A stretch of DNA of 38,671 nucleotides from CAZHJG01 sp964533425 (GCA_964533425.1 CAZHJG010000006.1:1-38671), one strand, 5' to 3'. Positions 14,101 to 23,304 are shown, numbered from the stretch's first letter. Program-made: numbers and translations. The notes: generated by a model from the sequence alone, not told the origin.

Positions 14101-15903
14101 GTGCGCATTGCTGATTCGCTAGTCGAGAGTCTACTGACCAAGAGCAAGCAGCTGAATAAAGAGCAGTTGGCTAGTTTGCATGAACAGGTGGAAAGCGAGA
14201 AAAAACCGCTGCAGGATTTGGTTATTAAGAACAACCTCTTGAGCGAGAAGGATCTCACCAAGCTGTATGCCGATGAGATCGAAATGCCATTCGTCGAGCT
14301 CAATGCCAAGGAGATTAAGCACGAGGTCTTAAAACTACTGCCCGAGCGCATTGCACGCCAGTATAACGCAGTAGTATTTGACGTTGATGGTGAGACTAAG
14401 TTAGTGGCCATGGAAGATCCGGACGATATTCAGGCGTTAAACTTCCTGCAAAAGCAGCTCGGTAATAACATCAAAGTCCACATTACGACCAGCAGCTTGC
14501 TGCAGGCGGCGCTGGATCAGTACCGCGGCAACATCAGCAGCGAGCTAACGAAGGTCATTGCGTCTGAGGACGAAGTTGATGAGAGCGAGGAGATTGACGA
14601 GAGTGATTTGGCCGAAGATTCTCCGGTGGCTCAAACAGTCAACATTATTATTGAATATGGCGTAAAGGCCGGGGCCAGCGACATACATATTGAGCCGCGG
14701 GAAGGTTTTGTGGTGGTGCGCTACCGAATTGATGGCATCCTCCGCGAAGCTAATAAGTTACCGCGCAAGCTACTCGGCGCTTTAGTAAGCCGCATTAAAA
14801 TCCTCAGTAATTTGAAGATTGACGAGCATCGGGCGCCACAAGATGGCCGTTTTAAGGTTGAGGTTAGCGGACTAGTATATGCTTTGCGTGTCTCCACGCT
14901 CCCAATCCTAGACGGCGAAAAGGTTGTTATGCGTATACTTAACGAGTCAAGCAAGCCGGCAGACTTTACAGAGCTCGGCTTTTGGGGTGATGCACTTAAG
15001 GACCTTCAGCATGCCATTGTCCAGCCGCACGGCATGGTGCTGGTGACTGGTCCAACTGGTTCCGGTAAGTCGACAACACTGTTTAGCGTGCTGAGTTCGC
15101 TGAATACGCCCAATGTGAACATCTCCACCGTTGAAGACCCTGTGGAATACCACATTGTGGGCGCTAACCAGACCCAGGTTAATCCGGTGGCCGGCATGAC
15201 ATTTGTAAACGGTCTGCGGGCACTCCTCCGGCAGGACCCAAATATTATCATGGTCGGCGAGGTGCGTGACGGCGAAACGGCCGACCTGGCGGTGCAGGCC
15301 TCTCTGACTGGACACCTGGTTTTCAGCACGCTGCACACTAATAACGCCGCCACTTGTCTACCCCGCCTTTTAGAGATGGGAGTTGAACCATTTCTGATCG
15401 CCAGCACGGTGCGGCTGATCATTGCCCAGCGTTTGGTGCGGCGCCTCTGCGTCGACTGCCGGGAATCAGCTACCCCGGATGCCGCAACTATCAAGCAACT
15501 CACTAAGTCTTTCCGCTTGGATGAAAACGGTGGTATCAAGCGTATTCACGAGTTAGAAACGCAGGCTCTAGAAGGTGGCATCGGCAAATCCACTAGCGGC
15601 AGGGGTACAACGGCCGACCAGCTGAGCACCTCAACTACCAGCATCACGCGACTTTGGAGGGCGCACGACGAGGGCTGCGACAGCTGCAATCACAGTGGCT
15701 ACAAGGGTCGCATCGGCATTTACGAAACGCTAACTAACTCTCCCAATATCCAAAAGCTTATCGTGGGCAATACTACTTCCGAGACAATCGAACAGGCGGC
15801 AGTTGCTGATCATATGCTGACTATGCAACTTGACGGTCTAGTCAAAGCTTTACGTGGCCAGACTACAATTGAGGAAGTCCTTAGGGTAACTGCGCAGGAG
15901 TAA
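14101..15903 (+). CDS. pilB: type IV pilus assembly ATPase PilB (GspE family)
   Basis: Cytoplasmic hexameric motor that powers pilus extension. 600 residues from a GTG start with a GGAG site. An N-terminal MshEN/T2SSE_N region (about 1-150) leads to an acidic linker. Walker A is GPTGSGKST (317-325), and the Asp/His boxes around EDPVEY and STLHTNNA and Walker B NIIMVGEVRD (381-390) are intact. The zinc tetracysteine motif is Cys450/Cys453 and Cys526/Cys529, with an insertion of about 72 residues between the pairs, longer than in typical GspE. It heads pilB-pilC. Confidence 0.97.
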   Translation: MRIADSLVESLLTKSKQLNKEQLASLHEQVESEKKPLQDLVIKNNLLSEKDLTKLYADEIEMPFVELNAKEIKHEVLKLLPERIARQYNAVVFDVDGETKLVAMEDPDDIQALNFLQKQLGNNIKVHITTSSLLQAALDQYRGNISSELTKVIASEDEVDESEEIDESDLAEDSPVAQTVNIIIEYGVKAGASDIHIEPREGFVVVRYRIDGILREANKLPRKLLGALVSRIKILSNLKIDEHRAPQDGRFKVEVSGLVYALRVSTLPILDGEKVVMRILNESSKPADFTELGFWGDALKDLQHAIVQPHGMVLVTGPTGSGKSTTLFSVLSSLNTPNVNISTVEDPVEYHIVGANQTQVNPVAGMTFVNGLRALLRQDPNIIMVGEVRDGETADLAVQASLTGHLVFSTLHTNNAATCLPRLLEMGVEPFLIASTVRLIIAQRLVRRLCVDCRESATPDAATIKQLTKSFRLDENGGIKRIHELETQALEGGIGKSTSGRGTTADQLSTSTTSITRLWRAHDEGCDSCNHSGYKGRIGIYETLTNSPNIQKLIVGNTTSETIEQAAVADHMLTMQLDGLVKALRGQTTIEEVLRVTAQE

Positions 15904-15906
15904 TAT

Positions 15907-17181
15907 ATGCAGTTTGTTTACAAAGCCACCAATGCTGACGGAAAAACCGTAACCGGTAGTGCTGACGTTGCCAATAAAGCTGCCCTGCTTAGCCTGCTGC
16001 ATAAGCAAAATCTGCACCCAGTGCTTATAGAACTCGCTAAGGGTAAGGGCAAAAAGGGCGGCAATTTATTTGGTAAGAGGAAAAAAGTTAAGCTTCAGGA
16101 TCTAGTTATCTTCACGCGGCAGCTTTCAACCATGATTTCCGCCGGTGTTCCTCTGGCCCGCTCGCTGTCTGCGCTACAAGGAGATGCCGAAAACCCATAT
16201 ATGCGCGAGGTCTTGGCTGGTATTACCAAAGAGGTTGAAGGTGGCCAGCCGCTCGGTGATGCCTTTGCTAAGTATCCGACCGTTTTTTCCGATGTGTATG
16301 TCAACATGGTTCGGGCCGGCGAAGAAGGTGGTATTCTAGATGACATTTTGAAGCGTCTCGCGACCCAGGTTGAGCAGGACGCCAGTATTCGCAAAAAGAT
16401 TAAGAGTGCCATGATGTACCCGATAGTAATTCTCTGCATTACGGTGATCGCCTTTTTCGGTGTCATGCTGTTCATCGTGCCAAAGCTGGGCGGCATTTTG
16501 CTAAGTCTGGGTGGTCCAAATGCTAAATTACCCGTGTACACACAGGCCCTGCTTAAGGTAAGTAACTTCTGCGCCAAACCAACCATCCTTGGTCACTCGC
16601 ATATTCCGATTATTTCTAAGTTTCCTAATCTGATACTCATCCTTGTAGTTCTAGCGGTAGCCACTGTTTATTTACTGCGCTACATTCGGACGTCCACCGG
16701 TAAATACCAGTTTCATGCGCTGTTGTTGAAGCTCCCGATTGTAAAAGTTGTGGTACTAAAAATTGCTATCGCTCGCTTCTCGCGTACCTTTGCTTCATTG
16801 ATGGGCTCCGGAGTAAGTGTGCTCGACGCACTAGACGTTACCGGTGCCGCCCTAGGCAATAAAGTAATCGAAGCTGAGTTAAAAGCAGCGGCGGCGGAAG
16901 TGAAAAACGGTAAGCAGTTGAGTGAACCGCTCAGCCATAGTAAACATTTCCCACCAATTGTTTCACAGATGCTGATGGTTGGCGAAGAAACGGGACAAAT
17001 TGATACGGTACTGGTTAAGATTGCTGACTTCTATGAAGAAGAGGTGTCGGTGCTGATTGATGGCCTGGCTGCCATTATCGAGCCAATTATGATTGTCTTC
17101 TTGGGTGCTGGGGTGGGTTTGATCGCCGCTTCGGTGATGGGTCCGATCGCCAATCTGTCCAAAAACATCGGTAATAGCTAA
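15907..17181 (+). CDS. pilC: type IV pilus inner-membrane platform protein PilC (GspF family)
   Basis: Platform on which PilB acts. 424 residues with two T2SSF repeats (about 68-190 and 275-400), each starting with a FTRQL/FSRTF-type phrase and carrying a GEE motif (RAGEEGGILDDIL, VGEETGQID), plus three membrane helices (about 170-195, 220-260, 390-415). It starts three bases after pilB stops. Confidence 0.96.
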   Translation: MQFVYKATNADGKTVTGSADVANKAALLSLLHKQNLHPVLIELAKGKGKKGGNLFGKRKKVKLQDLVIFTRQLSTMISAGVPLARSLSALQGDAENPYMREVLAGITKEVEGGQPLGDAFAKYPTVFSDVYVNMVRAGEEGGILDDILKRLATQVEQDASIRKKIKSAMMYPIVILCITVIAFFGVMLFIVPKLGGILLSLGGPNAKLPVYTQALLKVSNFCAKPTILGHSHIPIISKFPNLILILVVLAVATVYLLRYIRTSTGKYQFHALLLKLPIVKVVVLKIAIARFSRTFASLMGSGVSVLDALDVTGAALGNKVIEAELKAAAAEVKNGKQLSEPLSHSKHFPPIVSQMLMVGEETGQIDTVLVKIADFYEEEVSVLIDGLAAIIEPIMIVFLGAGVGLIAASVMGPIANLSKNIGNS

Positions 17182-17211
17182 TCTGTTTCTTCCCTGTTTT
17201 CCACAATCTAC

Positions 17212-17239
17212 TTGACCTAGGAACGCTTATGGTTATAAT
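17212..17239 (+). promoter_or_regulatory. strong promoter of the major pilin gene
   Basis: TTGACC (17212-17217), 16 bases, perfect TATAAT (17234-17239). It gives the pilin its own transcript with a leader of about 90 nt, ending in the AGGAGGG ribosome site at 17319-17325. It fits a need for much more pilin than PilB or PilC. Confidence 0.75.
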
Positions 17240-17334
17240 CATAGCCAGATACTTGAAACAAAGTGTTATACACTTAGCGTTCAAAGATCATATTAAAAAG
17301 TAATGTAAAAAATTAATCAGGAGGGTGGGCTCTC

Positions 17335-17811
17335 ATGATCTCTCTCAAAAAACGTAACCAGGGCTTCACGATTGTCGAACTTTTGATCGTCATCGTAGTC
17401 ATCGGCATCTTGGCCTTGCTCGTTATCACTACTTACAGTGGTATCCAGGCAAAGGCTCGTAACTCTAAGCGACAATCAGACCTCAAGTCAATTCAGACGC
17501 AGCTCGAAGCATTCTTTAGCCAGAACGGCTACTACCCGAGCTTGGGTGACCTGAACAGCTCATCTTGGCTGGCTTCTAACATGAAGAGCCTCGACCAGAA
17601 CGCGCTGATCGATCCGTCAAACCCAACCCAGAGCAAGACGCTGGTTGGTGCCGCAGCTGCTAAGTCTTACGCCTATGCAGTCACGGACAGCAGCGGTAAC
17701 AGCTGTGAAGGCGCCGGCAACGACGTCAACTGTGCGAAGTACACTTTGACAGCCACTTATGAAGGCTCCGTCAACGGCAGCACTACCGACTCACTGAGCA
17801 ACTTAGACTAA
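17335..17811 (+). CDS. major type IV pilin (prepilin)
   Basis: 158 residues. The class III signal KKRNQG/FTIVELLIVIVVIGI gives cleavage after Gly10, N-methylation of Phe, and the conserved Glu at mature position 5. The helix is followed by a small globular domain with two cysteines (SCEGAGNDVNCAK) that could form a disulfide. A strong own promoter, an excellent ribosome site and a downstream terminator mark it as the major subunit. No prepilin peptidase is in the window. Confidence 0.93.
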   Translation: MISLKKRNQGFTIVELLIVIVVIGILALLVITTYSGIQAKARNSKRQSDLKSIQTQLEAFFSQNGYYPSLGDLNSSSWLASNMKSLDQNALIDPSNPTQSKTLVGAAAAKSYAYAVTDSSGNSCEGAGNDVNCAKYTLTATYEGSVNGSTTDSLSNLD

Positions 17812-17830
17812 AATCTAGTAAGCCAGTTCT

Positions 17831-17859
17831 AAAAGATCCCGTAGAACGCGGGATCTTTT
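17831..17859 (+). terminator. rho-independent terminator of the pilin gene
   Basis: AAAAGATCCCG (17831-17841), loop TAGAACG, CGGGATCTTTT (17849-17859): a perfect 11-bp stem ending in a T run, 20 bases after the pilin stop. Confidence 0.85.
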
Positions 17860-18043
17860 AATATATCTCGTCAACACAAGTTAACTGCTTGTCTTTTAGC
17901 TTGAGACGAATTAAAAGATCTTTGAGCGGTTGTTAGCGCTGACGAGCTCTTTCGGATCAATCCAACCCAGCGTTTCCTATACATTACATCTTTAAATCAT
18001 CAGTTTTAGGGTTATATTAGAGGTGGAAACCGAGGCTTTATAT

Positions 18044-18049
18044 TATAAT
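18044..18049 (+). promoter_or_regulatory. -10 box for the minor pilin operon
   Basis: Perfect TATAAT, 11 bases before the ATG of the first minor pilin gene, so the leader would be only about five bases. No convincing -35. Confidence 0.4.
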
Positions 18050-18060
18050 TAAACATAAGC

Positions 18061-18510
18061 ATGAAAACGACAGTCCGCTTAGGGCGGCGTGGGCACACAA
18101 AAACCAGTTATCGAGGCGTCGGCCTGAGCAACGCGAGCGGGCTCACTATAGTTGAGCTGCTGGTCTGCATCGCTTTGGCCGGTGTCGTCGTCATATCGCT
18201 CAGTCAGGTTACAACCACTTATCTTCATGTAAGTCAGCGGGGCAGATACTTAAATTTGGCAAATTCATACGTCGAAGCTGAGATAGAAGCTTTGCGCAGC
18301 GCCGGCTATAACAGTCTGGCCAATGGTACAACCAGTCTCACCAGCTCACTGCCTTCTCAATTGCCCCGGGGAAGCAGTGGCTCAATGACGATCAGTAGTC
18401 CTTCAGGCGGCATAAAGCAGGTTGATATCACCGTTTCTTATCCAGATCAAGGTCACGCAAACAGTTATAGCTATACAACTTACATAGGAGAGCTCGGTGT
18501 CGGGCAATAA
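18061..18510 (+). CDS. minor pilin / pseudopilin (prepilin-type N-terminus)
   Basis: 149 residues. After an unusually long basic leader (about 27 residues) comes SG/LTIVELLVCIALAGVVVI, the prepilin cleavage site and hydrophobic helix with Glu5. The small C-terminal domain is Ser/Gly rich (GSSGSMTISSPSGG). It is likely a minor pilin of the PilV/GspI-like kind; the exact role is not clear. It starts the minor pilin operon and overlaps the next gene by 14 bases. Confidence 0.85.
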   Translation: MKTTVRLGRRGHTKTSYRGVGLSNASGLTIVELLVCIALAGVVVISLSQVTTTYLHVSQRGRYLNLANSYVEAEIEALRSAGYNSLANGTTSLTSSLPSQLPRGSSGSMTISSPSGGIKQVDITVSYPDQGHANSYSYTTYIGELGVGQ

Positions 18511-19177
18511 ACTAGGAGGGCTCGGAAGCCAGGGCTTCACGTTAGTGGAGGTCACGGTTGTGGTGAGCGCTATGGCGGTTATTGGTGTCGTTTTCCTGGG
18601 TTTGATCGTAAACTACTTTGTCGTTATCAACCGTAACAACCAGCTGCAAGAAATGACGATCGATTCCCAAAACCTGCTACGAACGACCGTTGAAAATATC
18701 CGCTTTGGCAACGGCATAAGTCAAAAAAACTTGATTTCTGATTCTAATGCTCCGAGCGGAGGTTGGAACACCAGCAACAGTACCTTCGTTATCGTGCTCG
18801 AAGTGCCGGCCGAAACAACATCACGAACGTATATTATTGACCCCAACACCGGTAGCCCCTACATGAATGAGCTAGTGTACTACAAGAGCGGCACGACACT
18901 CATGGAACGTCAGCTGGCCAATCCGAATGCCACCGGCAACCGAATGGTCACAACTTGTCCGGTAAGCGTGGCCAGCGCTTCTTGTCCAGCAGACACGACA
19001 CTCGCAAAATATGTCAGCTCCATGTCATTCACGCTTTATGACCAGAACGACGCGACGACTACTACTCCTTCGCTTGCTCGTTCGATAAATATCACGCTTA
19101 ATATGCAGCGTAACGCGCCGGGCTCACCACTTAATCTGACCACCAGCACTCGTGTAACATTAAGGAATAGGTTCTAA
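18497..19177 (+). CDS. minor pilin / pseudopilin (PilW/GspJ-like)
   Basis: 226 residues from a GTG start with AGGAG six bases upstream. The prepilin motif GSQG/FTLVEVTVVVSAMAV has Glu5 and is followed by an extended globular domain (RTTVENIRFGNGI, ARSINITLNMQRN), as in larger minor pilins that cap or prime the pilus. Two cysteines (CPVSVASASC) could be oxidised. It is translated with its neighbours. Confidence 0.85.
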   Translation: MSGNKLGGLGSQGFTLVEVTVVVSAMAVIGVVFLGLIVNYFVVINRNNQLQEMTIDSQNLLRTTVENIRFGNGISQKNLISDSNAPSGGWNTSNSTFVIVLEVPAETTSRTYIIDPNTGSPYMNELVYYKSGTTLMERQLANPNATGNRMVTTCPVSVASASCPADTTLAKYVSSMSFTLYDQNDATTTTPSLARSINITLNMQRNAPGSPLNLTTSTRVTLRNRF

Positions 19178-19180
19178 GCC

Positions 19181-20545
19181 ATGCAAAAACTAAAAGATCT
19201 CGATCAGCGCGGCACGATTATCCTTATCTTTGTCATTACGCTGCCCTTCCTTATTCTGATAGCTACGTATTATATGAGCTTGTCGCTGACCAGCTATCAG
19301 GTCGGTCGTTTTGACCAACTGCACACTGAAGCTCAATTGGCGGCAGACGCAGGCGCCGACTATGCCGTCGAGCAGCTCGGACAGGACAATACCTGGACCG
19401 GTACCGGAAGTGAGATGTCCCTACACAGTGACAGTAAGCTTCGTACCACTTTTTCCGCCACGGTGACCGGCACTTCAACTTCTAAAACTATCGCAGTGAC
19501 TGGTAAAACGTACTGGCCCGCCTCTGCTACCACACCGAGCCGGTCGGTTTCGATCTACGTCGACCTATATCCCGTTACGGTTGGTAATTACAGCATTGTG
19601 ACTGGCGCAGGCGGTTTATACATGAGCAATAGCTCTAAGATTGTAGGCGGTAACGCTTTTATCAATGGCGAAATCAGTATGTCAAACTCGGCCCAGATCG
19701 GGCTTAGCACCAGTCCTGTCAATGTGCAAGTGGCCGATGATATCTGTCCCAGTCCAGCCGATTCGACATATCCTCGGGTGTGTACCGCCGCCGATCACCC
19801 CAACCAGCCAATAACCATTAGCAATCAAGCTCATATTTATGGAGCTGTGACTGCTACCAATCAAACCAACGGTAGCGGCATGAGCGCTACCGGACTAGTG
19901 TCCGGCGGCAGCGCGGCACCACAAGCCTTGCCCACCTATGATCGGTCTGCACAAAAGGCCGCTGTCACTACCAATCTAACCGGCAACAACGCCTCTTGTT
20001 CGGGCAGTCAGAATGTTATTTGGCAGGCAAATACTAAAATCACAGGAGACGTGACCTTATCTAACTCCTGCACTATCACAGTGAAGGGTAATGTATGGAT
20101 TACCGGTAATCTCAGCTTGAGCAATAGCTCTAAGATGATAATTGACAACTCAGTCGGCACTACTAGGCCGAATATAATGGTTGATGGCAGTAATGGCATT
20201 AACTTTTCAAACAATTCCCAAGTCGCCGCTAACTCCAGTGGCACTGGAGCTGAGTTTTACACCTTCTACAGCAAGGCTTCGTGCTCGCCGGATTGCGCAA
20301 GTGTCACGGGTCCGGACCTTGCCAGCTCACGTTCTGTGCAAACTATAAATCTCAGCAATTCTTTCGCCGCCCCCAATAGCATTCTCTATGCCTACTGGAC
20401 CCAGGTAAATCTGTCGAACAGTGGTCAAATCGGTGCTGTCATCGGTCAAACCATTCAGCTTTCCAACACAGCCACAATTACATTTGGTTCCTCAACTGGC
20501 GTCGGCAACACAACCTGGGTTATTAAGGGGTACCGACGCCAGTAG
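19181..20545 (+). CDS. PilX-like membrane-anchored beta-solenoid protein of the pilus locus
   Basis: 454 residues. The N-terminal helix (RGTIILIFVITLPFLILIATYYMSLSL, about 10-36) and following amphipathic region resemble PilX-type proteins that lack a standard prepilin cleavage site. The rest carries at least nine short repeats of the form [hydrophobic]-Ser-Asn-[Ser/Asn/Gln/Thr] (MSNSSK, MSNSAQ, ISNQAH, LSNSCT, LSNSSK, FSNNSQ, LSNSFA, LSNSGQ, LSNTAT), a pattern expected for a right-handed beta-helix. It is probably exposed on or near the pilus and may be adhesive. It is three bases after the minor pilin gene. Confidence 0.8.
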   Translation: MQKLKDLDQRGTIILIFVITLPFLILIATYYMSLSLTSYQVGRFDQLHTEAQLAADAGADYAVEQLGQDNTWTGTGSEMSLHSDSKLRTTFSATVTGTSTSKTIAVTGKTYWPASATTPSRSVSIYVDLYPVTVGNYSIVTGAGGLYMSNSSKIVGGNAFINGEISMSNSAQIGLSTSPVNVQVADDICPSPADSTYPRVCTAADHPNQPITISNQAHIYGAVTATNQTNGSGMSATGLVSGGSAAPQALPTYDRSAQKAAVTTNLTGNNASCSGSQNVIWQANTKITGDVTLSNSCTITVKGNVWITGNLSLSNSSKMIIDNSVGTTRPNIMVDGSNGINFSNNSQVAANSSGTGAEFYTFYSKASCSPDCASVTGPDLASSRSVQTINLSNSFAAPNSILYAYWTQVNLSNSGQIGAVIGQTIQLSNTATITFGSSTGVGNTTWVIKGYRRQ

Positions 20546-20560
20546 TACTGAGCTTTTATC

Positions 20561-20569
20561 TGGTATACT
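20561..20569 (+). promoter_or_regulatory. extended -10 promoter of pilMNO
   Basis: TGG plus TATACT (20564-20569) between the solenoid gene and pilM, with no clear -35. It would allow separate expression of the alignment subcomplex. Confidence 0.45.
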
Positions 20570-20601
20570 TAAGGAAACTATCGCCTCGGGTGGGCACACA
20601 G

Positions 20602-21696
20602 ATGAAAACAGCGAACATCTCAAATTTCTTCCACGATAAACCCCTGTTCGGGCTGGACATCGGCCATGGCTCCTTAAAAGTCATGCAGGTCGAGGAACAG
20701 CTCACCAAAACCCCCGTCAAGAACCATAAACCACGAGTTATTGGCTACGGCACAACTTCCTTCGATAAAGCTGCCCAGCAGGATGGTGTAGTCGTACAGC
20801 CAGAGATTATCGCAGCCGCGGCTACTGATTTATTCCAGAATCATTTGATTGGTGATATTACCACCCGACGAGTGGCCATTGCCATTCCCGCGTACCGCAC
20901 CTTTACCCGAGCCATGCAGCTGCCGCACCTTAAACCCAAGGAATTGCACGAGGCCGTCCAGCTCGAGGCTGAGCAGTATATTTCAACACCGCTGGAAGAT
21001 CTGTATCTGGACTACGAGATTATCAAACAGACGGCGGATTCCACGGAATTGTTTATCGTGGCCGTACCCAAGGCAATTGTTAATTCGTACCTTGATCTGG
21101 CGCAAATTATGGGGCTGGAGACGGTACTTATTGAGCCAACGCTGAGTTCTTCGGGGCGGCTTTTCTTGCTAGATGAGGCTAGTGACGTGCCCGGCTTTAT
21201 TATTGATTTCGGTTCGTTGTCTGCGGATATTAGTATTTTTGACCATCAGGTATTGGTCACCGGTACCGTTCAGGGTGGCGGCGTGAACTTTACGACCTCT
21301 ATTATGAGCAAGCTGGGAGTCACACAGCAGGAAGCTGGGCTTATCAAAACGCGTTATGGTCTCAGCCCTAGCAAAAAGCAAGCCGATATTAAACAGGCGC
21401 TGGAACCGACGCTGGAGCAGATCGTCAAAGAAATCCGGCGCATGATGCGTTACTACGAGGAGCGCTATGGTCAAGACCGGCCAATTGGTCAGGTGGTAAC
21501 GCTTGGTGGTGGGGCTAACATGCCTGGTCTTAGTGAGTATTTGATCGAGACGTTACGCATGGCCGTCCGCCACACCGACCCTTGGCACTACCTCAACTAC
21601 AAAGGCTTGCAACCACCAACCGATGCCGACAAACCGATGTACGCCACCGTGGCCGGTCTCAGTCTGGCCAACCCGCGGGAGGTTTTTCAGCGATGA
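20602..21696 (+). CDS. pilM: type IV pilus actin-like protein PilM
   Basis: Cytoplasmic actin-fold ATPase that binds the N-terminus of PilN. 364 residues from ATG 20602; a GTG four codons upstream is possible but less likely. The phosphate-1 motif is FGLDIGHGSLKVMQVE (about 16-31), phosphate-2 is FIIDFGSLSADISIF, and the adenosine motif is VVTLGGGANMPGL. The stop overlaps the pilN start as ATGA. Confidence 0.95.
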   Translation: MKTANISNFFHDKPLFGLDIGHGSLKVMQVEEQLTKTPVKNHKPRVIGYGTTSFDKAAQQDGVVVQPEIIAAAATDLFQNHLIGDITTRRVAIAIPAYRTFTRAMQLPHLKPKELHEAVQLEAEQYISTPLEDLYLDYEIIKQTADSTELFIVAVPKAIVNSYLDLAQIMGLETVLIEPTLSSSGRLFLLDEASDVPGFIIDFGSLSADISIFDHQVLVTGTVQGGGVNFTTSIMSKLGVTQQEAGLIKTRYGLSPSKKQADIKQALEPTLEQIVKEIRRMMRYYEERYGQDRPIGQVVTLGGGANMPGLSEYLIETLRMAVRHTDPWHYLNYKGLQPPTDADKPMYATVAGLSLANPREVFQR

Positions 21697-22295
21697 TTAA
21701 TCTGCTCCCGCCCGAGGTCAAAAGCAGCTACCAGTTCGCTCGACGAAATGTCAGCCTGCGAAAGTGGGTCGCCACGCTGTTGATCGTGTTGCTCGGTTTG
21801 GGGGCTCTGGGAACGTATGGTCTGCTGACGCTCCACCAGTCAACTGTACATTATCAGGATCAGGTTGCTTCATTGCAGAATCAGCTCAAAAAGGACAAAA
21901 TCGATCAGACCAAAAAGCAGGTACAGGACATCAGCGGCAGCTTAAAGCTGGCTGTGCAGGTCTTAAGCAACGAAGTGCTGTTCTCCAAGCTTATCCAGCA
22001 GATTGGCGCTGTTATGCCCAATGGCACGGTTTTGACCGGGCTGAACATTGATCAAATCAAGGGTGGTCTGGACCTGACCGCCGTGAGCACCAACTACGCG
22101 GCTGGCACCCAGATACAGGTGAACCTGGCTGATCCCAATAATAAGATATTTTCACGCGTCGATATTGAAAGTATTCAGTGTGGTGGCGACAGTTCCGGCG
22201 GCTCAAGCACCTACCCGTGCCAGGTTCAGCTACGAGCGCTCTTCAATAACAACAATCCGTTTCTCTTTATCAACCAAGGCGGGAAAAAGTCATGA
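21693..22295 (+). CDS. pilN: type IV pilus alignment protein PilN
   Basis: About 200 residues. It begins MINLLPPEVK, the conserved PilN N-terminal peptide that docks on PilM, followed by one membrane helix (about 24-48), a coiled coil and a ferredoxin-like periplasmic domain. The start is fixed by the NLLP motif and by ATGA overlap with pilM; a GGGAGG site lies 10 bases upstream. It has an extracytoplasmic Cys pair (QCGGDSS...YPCQ). Confidence 0.93.
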   Translation: MINLLPPEVKSSYQFARRNVSLRKWVATLLIVLLGLGALGTYGLLTLHQSTVHYQDQVASLQNQLKKDKIDQTKKQVQDISGSLKLAVQVLSNEVLFSKLIQQIGAVMPNGTVLTGLNIDQIKGGLDLTAVSTNYAAGTQIQVNLADPNNKIFSRVDIESIQCGGDSSGGSSTYPCQVQLRALFNNNNPFLFINQGGKKS

Positions 22296-22969
22296 ATAGC
22301 AAACGCGCCTTTTACGTGATGTGTGGCTTGATCCTTTTCTTCCTACTGGCGATGGTGGGCGGTTCGTACGAAATTGACGGCTTGCTAACCAAACAATCTC
22401 AAAAGTTGGTGAATGCCAAAACGAAACTGGCTTCGCTGCAGCAACAGCAAACGGAGTTGGCCCGTTCCAAGAAGGACATTATTGCCTATAGCGATCTCTA
22501 CAACATTTCACGCACTATCGTGCCAGAAAACAAAAACCAGGCCGAAGCCGTCCGGCAAATTGTCAATCTAGCGGCTCGTAACGGCGTAAACATTGGCTCC
22601 ATCACCTTCCCCCCTTCCACGCTTGGTAGCTCGCCCAGCGCGGCCAGCACGACCACCAATTCTTCAGCCGCGGCTTTGGGTGGCGGTCCATCGGCAGCCG
22701 GAGGAACTAATCCTTCTTTGTCACAGTTAGTGAAGGTAACAAACGTGCCAGGGGTATACGTGCTGCAACTGACCGTCAGCAGCGCTACGGGCAACAATGG
22801 CGGAACCTCTTACAGCCAGCTGATAAACTTCCTCGCATCTTTGGAGCAAAATCGTCTGACCGCTTTGGTCAGCAGGATTTCGATTTCCCCGCTCAAGAGC
22901 TCATCGGGCGCCACTAGCACAAACGCGTTCTCGTTTGAATTAAGCCTGAATATTTACATCAAGCCATGA
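22292..22969 (+). CDS. pilO: type IV pilus alignment protein PilO
   Basis: 225 residues: a short cytoplasmic tail, one membrane helix (about 8-26), a coiled coil rich in Gln/Lys (LASLQQQQTELARSKKDI), a Ser/Ala/Gly-rich linker (about 108-145) and a ferredoxin-like C-terminal domain. It forms a heterodimer with PilN. It overlaps pilN by four bases. Confidence 0.88.
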   Translation: MNSKRAFYVMCGLILFFLLAMVGGSYEIDGLLTKQSQKLVNAKTKLASLQQQQTELARSKKDIIAYSDLYNISRTIVPENKNQAEAVRQIVNLAARNGVNIGSITFPPSTLGSSPSAASTTTNSSAAALGGGPSAAGGTNPSLSQLVKVTNVPGVYVLQLTVSSATGNNGGTSYSQLINFLASLEQNRLTALVSRISISPLKSSSGATSTNAFSFELSLNIYIKP

Positions 22970-22982
22970 GGAAATAAGCGAT

Positions 22983-23294
22983 ATGGAAGATAAGAAAAAG
23001 CTGGACGTTTCATCAATCCTTGAGCAGGCAGAGATTGTCGCGCAAAAGGCCAGCCGCTATAAGGTGATCCTGTTCCTCCTGTTCGTGGTTTTGATTTACG
23101 GTTTCATCGTATACCGCATTAATTCGTTGAACAGCGTTCAGCCGTCCGATAACGCCATTGCCGCGCAGAATAACCCCATTAAGGCCGCACATATCGACAA
23201 ATCGGTCGTTAATCAGCTTGAATCCTTGCGCAATAACAACGTCAACGTACAGACGCTGTTTGAGCAGGCTCGCAACAATCCGTTCCAGGAATAG
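22983..23294 (+). CDS. small single-pass membrane protein of the pilus operon
   Basis: 103 residues: a cytoplasmic helix (SSILEQAEIVAQKASRY), one membrane helix (about 27-44), and an extracytoplasmic tail ending in NNPFQE. No known pilus family is recognised. It occupies the position of PilP after PilO but has no lipobox and no PilP beta domain. It is probably an accessory part of the PilMNO complex by location. Confidence 0.75.
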   Translation: MEDKKKLDVSSILEQAEIVAQKASRYKVILFLLFVVLIYGFIVYRINSLNSVQPSDNAIAAQNNPIKAAHIDKSVVNQLESLRNNNVNVQTLFEQARNNPFQE

Positions 23295-23304
23295 AAATAA
23301 CACT

